DNA of 64,000 bases, taken from contig CAUJGJ010000040.1 of NCBI GenBank assembly GCA_963170055.1, positions 1,801,801-1,865,800 of the forward strand, in the 5' to 3' direction. Shown one piece after another: positions 55,890 through 64,000 of this stretch. Made by a program: the position numbers and the translations under genes. The notes under the pieces were generated by a model that had not been told where the DNA came from, did not search any database, and saw only the letters and a list, made by a program, of their open reading frames with translations. The stretch's first letter is position 1; each line of letters starts with the position of its first letter. The stretch is from Halisarca cf. caerulea. Taxonomy: Eukaryota > Porifera > Demospongiae > Chondrillida > Halisarcidae.

Positions 55890-56939
55890 CGCAGTATTTA
55901 CATAGTTATTATAACACTAATAACATTCCTTTAACCCTTTTTCATTTGCGTTAAATTTTTTCGCATACCCGTTATCGTTCACGAGCCACTATAGTGGCTT
56001 TGAAGGTATTTGGTCTTGAATCTATTCTTTCTGGCAAGTACAAGCACTACAAGACGCTAAAATATCCTTCGTTTGAAAGAAGGAGTCGCCTCGTGACCTG
56101 CATTTGAAGTATAAATGCACGAAGGACTTCGGATTATGATGAATTCATTTAGCACTTTCGCCGACCATAAAACATTGTAAGTTGAGGATGTTGGCTAGAA
56201 ATAGATCAAAAAAGGACTTATAGGAGGTTACTCTTACTTTATTCACTTTGAGAAACCTTCTACGAAGCCTTTTATTGATCCTATGAAGTAACCGTAACAC
56301 AGTAGTTGCAAGTTACCGTCGATTTCTCTGTTGTTCTCCAACGTGTGGTGCGGAATTGGGTTTCTTGAACTTGATTTCAATGATAAGAAGGATTCCAATC
56401 CACAAAAAGCTTAGATTAGGTCTTCAGACGGCTTCAGACAGCCCTGTGAAAGGGGCAAAGTCGTTCGCTTAGCTGACGAGGTCCTTCTGCATTCTACATC
56501 GTTCAGTACTGACGAAAACTCAATGCGAAGAAATCTTCAGCTATCTAACTAATGAAAGAAAACTCTATTCTAGCCTACGGTCATGGAAACGTTGTAAATT
56601 TCCGTTTCGTACTTCAACACTTTACTAATGGTAGCCATTTTGCTCCGACGTTTACTTGCGTTTCTCCGTAAACTGCGATGACAATTCCGTAAACCAATAC
56701 ATACTTGTCTTCTTTTCAGCTCTTGTACAGATTTATAAAGGATACTATGGCTATGAAACTTATACTGAAGACTTAGTATATCCGTAAGTATCTGACGGCA
56801 CCATTAGAAAAAAAATCGGAAAAAGATACGTGAATGCGAACGACTGTAGGGCGAGCCACTATAGTGGCTCGTGAACGATAAAGAGTTAAAACCACAAAAC
56901 GCCCCCTTTTTGACTGAGTTTGCACATAACCTACCTGTG
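55890..56939. mobile_element. CGCAGG-type remnant interrupted by a TTAA element
   Basis: CGCAG with TA before it at 55890, and ACCACAAAACGCCCCC ... CACATAACCTACCTGTG with TA after it at 56939. The right piece fits the 30661-31437 subfamily inverted; the left piece is short and less certain. Confidence 0.5.
55931..56889. mobile_element. TTAA MITE with CCACTATAGTGG palindromes
   Basis: Between TTAA 55931-55934 and 56886-56889. GAGCCACTATAGTGGCT lies near both ends, with GTTCACGAGCCAC on the left inverted on the right. Same family as 1-120. Confidence 0.85.
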
Positions 56940-56940
56940 T

Positions 56941-58050
56941 ATTATCAATATGTACATTGAATGACACTGTATTGTGCATGATGCATGCAACATAAATTTA
57001 ACATTACTATATTACTCCGTATATGAATATCATTCTGGGGGGGTCTGCGGTAGAGGCATAAAGGTGATCAATGAGCAGACCAAGGTTTCACTATGGTCAA
57101 TGATGGCCACTTCATGTGGGCTTTGGGTAGCGGTGTGCATCCACTCTTTTATGTTGAACTTCCTCAAAGACAAACTCTGTCTCATTTGGCAGTAAAATGT
57201 GTGGGACTTTAATTACAGAAGCAATAGTGCATTCTGCCAGAACTGCTCACTGTCTTAACCTCAGCTCATCTGGCTTCAGGAACAAACTGCTCTTAGGGCA
57301 ATTCAAATAGAGGACCACACTGACTCCCTGCCTGTTCTGAATGGTCCACTTAGGAGAATGGCATAGTGTACAACTATTGTAACACCTTCAGCCACCACGC
57401 CCTTGGAAGCCTACATCACTCCAAAGCAGTCCTCCAATGTCAGGCCAAGGGGATGAAGAGGGACTTTCCTTTGCAGGTAATGTTGACGGTTCATAGGCCT
57501 CCAAGGACAAGAAAAGTCAATATATTCACATCCTCTTCAGAATCTGAAATTAACGGGATAATAATGTAATTAGATTAAAATCGTATGCTTAGATTGAGGA
57601 GTACTTGTATATATAAAGTATTTGCAGTCGATTGATATTACGTAGAATGCTATAATATGCGGTATACCATGCAAACATAAAAAGTAAGGACAATGCTGGC
57701 TTATTATGCATGCTTACTCGAACGCAGGATTATACACAACCTCAGGCCTTCAGTTAGGAATTGTCTGGGGGAGGAATACTTAGCCAAAAGGATGCATTCT
57801 TGTGAAATTCTTGTTGTCTTTATTAAAAGAACATTTCTTCTCAGTTCTACAGCAGCACATGCCTTCCCCACGAATACCCTTGAACCAGACTTGGATGCAA
57901 CAGTGTGACAAATAAGCAAGAGCATTCAAATGATGATGAAATTATGTTAGCAGGCCATCTAACTAAGCAGTATGATGACGTAGCTATTAGGGCATGACGG
58001 CATGTGAAAACAGTCTCAAGAAGAGTTGTGTTAGAGTGGAAAATTGCTTT
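56941..58050. repeat. Segmental duplication, copy 2
   Basis: Second copy of 41640-43480 without the TTTCGCGG MITE. Many small indels separate the copies. Confidence 0.8.
57080..57543 (-). pseudogene. ZU5-like domain exon, copy 2, with a ~10-nt deletion
   Basis: Minus-strand homologue of 41817-42282 with the same TTTCAG acceptor. Here VVLYLNC...LFLKP is in frame, so the copy 1 lesion is absent, but the codons for the HLPE loop are lost: GGACCATTCAGAACAGG replaces GGACCATTCCATCTTCCAG plus the next bases, which shifts the frame. Each copy is thus broken at a different place. Confidence 0.5.
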
Positions 58051-58825
58051 GAAAGGTGATTGTTAAATGTCAACTTGGAGGATCACAAGCATGCCCATCA
58101 TAAAGGAAAGGTGCTGCAGGTCTTCAATGCTGATAAGCAATATATAGAGATCCAATGCATTTTCACCTGTGCAAAAAATGTAAGTCTCCCATCAAAGAAC
58201 TAAAGAGGCAGTAGGATGATGATAAGTGTTAATGAACGTGGGTAATGATGTATAATGTACATGGTTACACTCAAGCGGAAATAGCAGCATGTTCAGTATT
58301 TTGTTTTCATGCAAGGTGAGCAGTGTTATGTCATTACATTTGTAGCATTAGAAAGAAATTTACCCACTGTTTAGCAGCAATGTTTAACACTCTGTTCAAG
58401 GACATAGAAGATCAAATGGCGAGTGCAGTACATACGCCTAATGTACAAGCAATCTACCTATGACAACATCTTCCATGCAACTATCGGCAAATACTAATGC
58501 TCATTTTGAAATTTTTTTAATACATGACCAATGTTTGCATTCCAGTGAAATGTGTAATTATATAGTCTAGGAAATATTCTGGATCACACCAAGAGAATGG
58601 ACGAGCAGACATTTGCAATTTCTGACGTCACCATTCACACTCTTTTCGCATGATGACACCAATGATATATTTAGCGGGGACATTGTCAAAAATGGCCGAC
58701 GGTTTTAATGGAAGTGCCTCCATTTGAAGCTTACAGAAGTCATTTACAGCTAACCCTAACCCTAACCCTACCTAACTCTAGGCACTACTGTCAGGGGTAG
58801 CCATTAAAAAAAACTCCAGGAAGTG
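58051..58825. other. Unassigned interval with short telomere-like repeat
   Basis: CTAACCCTAACCCTAACCCTA at 58750-58770. No gene or complete element recognised. Confidence 0.55.
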
Positions 58826-59358
58826 CGCAGGTATGTTATGTCCGATTGGGACATAAACAAAAATGGCCGCCGTTATCGAAGTAGTGAAATCAATCGGTCT
58901 GTTTTGCATGTGTACGAATAGTGATGCTCAGAAAACACTTTGTATTTTTTCTTAAGCATATCTACTTTGTATCTGAGTGTTTTAGATTCTTGTGGAGAGG
59001 CACGAAACTTCGTATGACGAGTTTTTCTAACTTTATACTAAAACATAAAAATGCAAAAACGCGGTGGTGGAAACTTAGGCTTTTGGACACAAAATTGGGC
59101 TTAAAAGAACACACAGATATCAAACTTCTTAAATCCGAATCAGGGTCTTCAGGCTCCACTGTATGGCTGTTATGTCCAACAATTTGTTCAAAATTCTAGG
59201 GTGACCAGTTACAATCCGTTGGACATAAAACAAATGAAACAACGTACAAAGACCCTGATTCGGATTCTAGGGGTTTGACCCTTTGGGGACAATACCTCAA
59301 AGTTTCATGCTGAGAATCGGAGATTTCTACCACCGTGTTTTTCGATGAAGTTTTCTTG
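58826..59358. mobile_element. Left part of a CGCAGG-type MITE
   Basis: CGCAGGTATGTTATGTCCGA, then CCGCCGTTATCGAAGTAG and a CCACCGTGTTTTTCGATG region equivalent to 28160-29032. A CACAGG-type element cuts it at 59359; no right end was found after 61781. Confidence 0.7.
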
Positions 59359-61781
59359 CACAGGGGCATTATAGCATATTTCAGAATGTGGGGATTTTAG
59401 GTGACAAAGTATTGGAATGTAGGGAATTTGTCACCTTTTTCATACACGTCATGACTACCTCTTAGGAAAACGTCACATTTGTCATCACAAGTTGCACAAT
59501 CTCTGTCTGTAGCGGGAAATGTTTACATATTGCGGGAGCTACGATTTGAACATTTGCGCCGCCAAATCCGTCATTTTAAAGCTTTTAAAAGACGGATACG
59601 GTGATTAAAAGTATCAAATACCACATATGGACAATTTGCGTACACAAAAGTTGCAATCAAGAACCATTCGCGCAAAGGTATTCACACAAAATCCCCGAAA
59701 TTGGTATCTGAAGCCTAGGTATTTTACTAAAGTGCCCAAACAATATCAGAATCATACGATAATATCAAGAGTTACCCCATTAATATTGATGGTGAGAGGA
59801 TTTTACAATAAAATAATACGAAGATCAGTTAAAATGATTGTAACTCACCCACAATCGTTCGCAAAATAAGATCGATTGATCACAATCTAAGATTTAGTGT
59901 CCAACTTCCTTCGCTGAGAAAAACTAAACAAAACGACGAAACAAACTTCGATACCGAAACTATACGCATGTGGAACATGTCCGAATCTGCCCTGTGTGCT
60001 AATTAGTTGGAATCCGAGCGAAAATGTTATTCAATGGCTTCAAGTCATGTGACATGTGCATGATAAATCGTTAGGCTATAATGCATACGCATTGAGTTTA
60101 TTTTTGCTGCAGCAATCATTTTGCAATTTCTGTGCACTTGCGAATGTTAAACCCGATATAATTCGTTCAATCGTATTCGTTCTGGGAAGAAGATTGGCTA
60201 AAGCACGTTAATAATCAGTATTTTAATATCCCTGAAAACAAGACGTACCGAGATGGCATGCTATATTCTCTCAACGGGTTCAATTCCAACCCGTTGAGGA
60301 GAAAAATGAAGATAGGCCATTCTTTTCTAAAGTAAAACATTCGTTATTTAGATTCAAAAGTAACGGCTACCGCCGGATATTACGCACCTTACTTCGACTC
60401 TGATATCCGACGTTAAAGTTCTGCACCCTTCGAATCGTCGTCAAAAGTATCCTCCTCCTGTTACAAATGTCCTGACTCCTTTAAAATGTATTTCGTTCGG
60501 CGTATCATTCACTGCCATGCTCGTCGTGTCTTCTGACCGAATTTATTCCTCACGTCTACTGTAGTACATCACGCGCATGTCATGTGACAAAATGGCCTCA
60601 ACGAGTCTTTTGTTAAGGTGTATCTTTAATGGCCGGGAGCCAAAAAGTTAGGGCCGATTAGCCTAGTCTTTTTAGATTTTTCGAATTATCATAGGCAACT
60701 TTAGACTTTCCATGTGGGGGATTTTGATTGTTGACTTCCTACAAAAGTTACAAGCCAAAATGTGAGTGTCTGTTGTGTAAATTTATGGTTTTCAGTGATT
60801 TTCTCAGCAACTGTTTAAAGTACAAAAATCCCCAGCATGGAAGTTTTAGATATTGCTATAAGGAACCTACTTACCCTTTTTGGTGTCCATAGATTTCAAT
60901 CTCCAGTGGCTCCCGGCGTTTTTGTGCCTTTAGATATGGCGAAGAAAACTACTTATAACTTCTTCTTCGCATACGCTATTACTTCGATTTTGGGCTTAAA
61001 ATGGAGACAATACAACACGCTACACGATGATATTTCTTTCGAAGAGATACAATAGACCTACTAAAAGAAATGGGACCAAAAGCGAACCTAAATTTTTTCG
61101 CAACCTGAAGACTTACAAGTGCAAATGGACATGTTCCACATGCGTAACAGTAACACAGCAAATTTTCATGCGCGCGACCATTTTGGAATGATACGTAACG
61201 TCATCAATGATGTCACATTTAAATGGCGGCTTCGAACTTGTTTAAAAAAGAATGTAGAATCCGCACGTCTAGATGGCCCTTCTTTGAGACGGAGACTGCA
61301 AAAACTATTTCAAAGTACCCTTGTGCATTTGTTTATTCTGAGCGGAGAAAATATAACCAGGTACGCAAAAGATATAAGCATTTTTATGGTTTAATTTTCA
61401 CAATTTTACAGCGGAAAAGTACATTTTTGGTTATATCTATGTCATTTGGGGTTATATATTTTCCGCTCAGGAATACCTAATGCAGTCGACTTTACTCTTT
61501 CATTTGATACTAGTTTTGTTCCTATTGAAGCACTTCTAGACGTGCGGACATCAACATTACTGCAAAAACAGTATTTTCTTTAGATTCTCATTTACTTATT
61601 TTCGCATTAAATATGGGCTTGTTTTTTCGTTTAATGTTTCGACAATAAGCATTAAAATGTGTAGAAGATTTAAAATGGGCCAGAAATTATTTCTGTGAGT
61701 CAAAATCGTTATGTATTTGTCACCCTTTTTTGGTGGCAGCCATTTTTTTAGTATTCTGAAATCCGCTATAAAGAGCCTGTG
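59359..61781. mobile_element. CACAGG-type MITE interrupted by a CGCATG-type MITE
   Basis: CACAGGGGCATTATAGCAT to ATAAAGAGCCTGTG. Without the insertion at 59965-61144 it is about 1.24 kb, close to its relative at 15762-17083. Flanks TG and TA do not match. Confidence 0.8.
59965..61144. mobile_element. CGCATG-type MITE, long form, 2-bp duplication TA
   Basis: 1180 bp from CGCATGTGGAACATGTCC to GGACATGTTCCACATGCG, TA on both sides. It is the intact reference for the split element at 25327-32953. An internal palindrome CAACGGGTTCAATTCCAACC looks tRNA B-box-like but is only the arm of a hairpin. Confidence 0.9.
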
Positions 61782-62516
61782 TATGTGGATAAAATTCAGT
61801 ATATCTCATGAACAGATCATCCTATTGCAATACATAATATGTATAGGAGGGCTTCTTTCAAGATAATGGTCAGGGGAGGGGGGTGATTGTAAAGTATAGT
61901 AGGGGACTAATATGTACATATTATGTGTTATCTATAAAACACATGTAGCAAAGCGATGTAAGGAGGTGCATGTGTATGATAATTATGTGGAGTGCAGTGT
62001 ACATACATAATATTACAGAACAAGGGGTCTGTGGGCAAACCCCTCATGGTAAATTTGACTTTTTAGGTTATATAAGGTGGTATCTGAAGGCATTTTTGAC
62101 AATTCATGGTTAGGGTTAGGGTTAGGGTTGGGGTTGATACTCAAGTAGGCACTCTACAGTGATTTGCATTGCAGTTGGAATTTTTTGGGGTGGAAGCTGG
62201 AGTGTTTGGGGTAGAGGCTCCCCCCCCTCCATATGGATAGAACCCTGCTAAGTTTCTTTCATTTTTATAATTGTGATATTTTCGTATAGTTATTGTATTA
62301 ACAATGTACTGGCCATTTTCATAAATATTTTTGACTGTTCGGATAATTTTGAGCGGTTATATGGTAGTATCATTGTCAGTCACATATCAGTCCGCAAATA
62401 TTACATAGACATTGCTATTAAACTGAAAGGGACATTACATTACATAAATACAAATCTAGTGCAAGTTGTTTGAATTAGCTACAGTATTCAGTGGATGTTC
62501 AGTACCCGCAGGTATG
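61782..62516. other. Unassigned interval with telomere-like repeat
   Basis: GGTTAGGGTTAGGGTTAGGG at 62108-62127 and a C9 run near 62221. No gene recognised. Confidence 0.5.
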
Positions 62517-64000
62517 TTATGTCTGATTGGGACATAAACAGGACATGAAATAATAATATTATGGTGTACGTCATCAAACCACTGGAAGAGAGGGCCTTGT
62601 CTTCTGGTAAAACGAAATGTACGCCTCTAAGTGATACGTGGACTAAGGCTTGACCATGTCTATTTTGTATCTGATATAGACCCGAGTCTAATCTTTATTG
62701 TCCTTTGATAGCATCTGCTACCCAACGAAGAAAGAAAATGGCTGCATTTCAACTGAAATTCCGGTCGGAAAAAGTTTAGTTATTGCATATTAAACTTTCA
62801 CAGATTGTTCCTAAAGGATCCAACCACCAGAATCAAAAAATATACTTTGCATGTAGTTCAATTTGTATTATATCCAGCGTTTTGTGGCCACATAAGTATT
62901 TTTCTTGTGGATAACCTCAAATATTGAACCCATGGAATGAAACAGCAAAATTTATTTTCGATTTAGTAAGTTGATACTTTGTTGCACATTTGATGCCTAC
63001 CTTTTCATATAGTCCACACTAAAGGTCCACAAAGATGAATTTTAAGTACTGGATACGCAGGTAGGTTATGTCCGATTTGGACATATCAACAAAATGGTGG
63101 ACGTTATCGAAGCACTATTACAACCCCCCCCTGATTTTCGGCGTAACAAGATATACAGTTCTGAAATATGCTTATACAAAATCAAGAACATATCTAATTT
63201 GTACCTGAGCAGACTAGAGGCTTATAAAGTAACTTTAAGATTATCTTTGTGGACCTTTCGTCAGGCCTACGTGAAACACAAAGATGGCAAATTCCGGTCG
63301 TAGAAATCGGGGGTTTTGCACACAAAAATAGGTTCAAAATGTAGAACAAAGTATAAACTTGCTAAATCGAAAAATGAAAATCGCTGCTCCGTTCCACGAC
63401 CTTTATGTCCAAGGTTATCCAAAAGAAATACACCCGTCCGACCACAAACCGCCGGACATAAAACGAACGGAACAACGCACGAAGATTCATTTTTCGATTC
63501 CGAGGGTTTGGTCCTTTAGGAACAATCTCTCAAAGTTTCGATACCAAAACCTATAACTCCCACGACCGGAATTTCGATTGAAATATTCTTGTGGAGTCAT
63601 CTTCCTTCTTCGTGGAATATCACATGCAGTCACGTGGTTTGATTACATCATACCAAACCAGCCTGCGAGTGCTTACTGGTAGAAAAGCTGCTAAGTTAGC
63701 TTTTTTCAACGAGCGAATTTGTCTAAGAGGTAGATCAACGAAATTAGCGATGGAAGAAGCCTTTGAGAAAGCTTTCGTCGGATCAAACTTTTGTTCAAGG
63801 CGTTTAGTCGGCGATTTCATGTGACCATTGCGTGAAATTCCTTCTAATGTAAACAAAGTAATTGCTATGTAAACAATCGTTCTGTACATAAACAATCCTC
63901 CCTGTTTTAGGACATAACATACCTGCGTAGGCCTAGTCAACTCACATGTAAGAAGGATATATCCTTCCCTTTGTCTAAGAATATTTCAGCACTGTATGTT
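62517..64000. mobile_element. CGCAGG-type MITE, open at window end, with a nested copy
   Basis: CGCAGGTATGTTATGTCTGA at 62517. Its interior follows 33345-34048 (CATCAAACCACTGGAAGA, GGTCCACAAAGATG, AAGTACTGG) until 63055, then resumes at 63928 with TAGGCCTAGTC. The right end lies beyond 64000. Confidence 0.75.
63056..63927. mobile_element. CGCAGG-type MITE, 2-bp duplication TA
   Basis: 872 bp from CGCAGGTAGGTTATGTCCGA to GGACATAACATACCTGCG, TA on both sides. Same subfamily as 28160-29032, nested in a cousin. Confidence 0.9.

Noticed and set aside
60270..60300. tRNA-like B box GGGTTCAATTCC
   Set aside because: It is one arm of a perfect hairpin in the MITE; no A box or cloverleaf fits around it.

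Overview
The window looks like AT-rich nuclear DNA of an early-branching animal. The evidence is an intronless tandem family of divergent seven-transmembrane receptors, a fibronectin type III exon with canonical splice sites, TTAGGG-type interstitial repeats, a Ty3/Gypsy element primed by an animal-type tRNA-Leu, and very dense short inverted-repeat transposons. A sponge is my best guess, with low confidence. Nothing bacterial or viral was seen.

Layout: 1-2.4 kb holds the end of a TTAA-flanked element, a compact CRE/X-box/CCAAT promoter-like module, a possible 84-bp intron and two minisatellites. 2.46-6.78 kb is a complete Ty3/Gypsy retrotransposon on the minus strand with an open gag-pol frame and matching LTRs; one LTR lacks its outer 23 bp. 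6.8-8.15 kb is the 3' side of an FN3 exon (minus strand) whose splice donor abuts a minisatellite of about 39 units of 21 bp. From 8.2 kb onward the DNA is mostly non-autonomous DNA transposons, often nested up to four deep.

The main host genes are four plus-strand, single-exon, rhodopsin-like receptors at 14.4, 22.9, 35.9 and 53.0 kb. They begin with MWNSS, keep a TM4 W...P signature, and replace TM7 NPxxY with a TP motif. The last three arose by duplication of a module that includes flanking DNA. Flank-only 'ghost' modules occur at 33.2-34.1 and 40.5-41.2 kb. A second duplicated segment (41.6-43.5 and 56.9-58.0 kb) carries twin, differently broken exons resembling a ZU5 domain.

The transposon side is unusually coherent. 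Thirteen elements from three terminal-repeat groups (starting CGCAGG, CGCATG or CACAGG) are each flanked by an exactly matching but sequence-variable 2-bp duplication. Separate groups have TA duplications (TGTGAC..., a Tigger/pogo relic, a TTTCGCGG-rich element) or TTAA duplications (several with a subterminal GCCACTNNAGTGGC palindrome). Because the nests give an order of insertion, the window can be read as a relative history of transposition on top of receptor-module duplication. All similarity statements were made by eye; no database search was possible.
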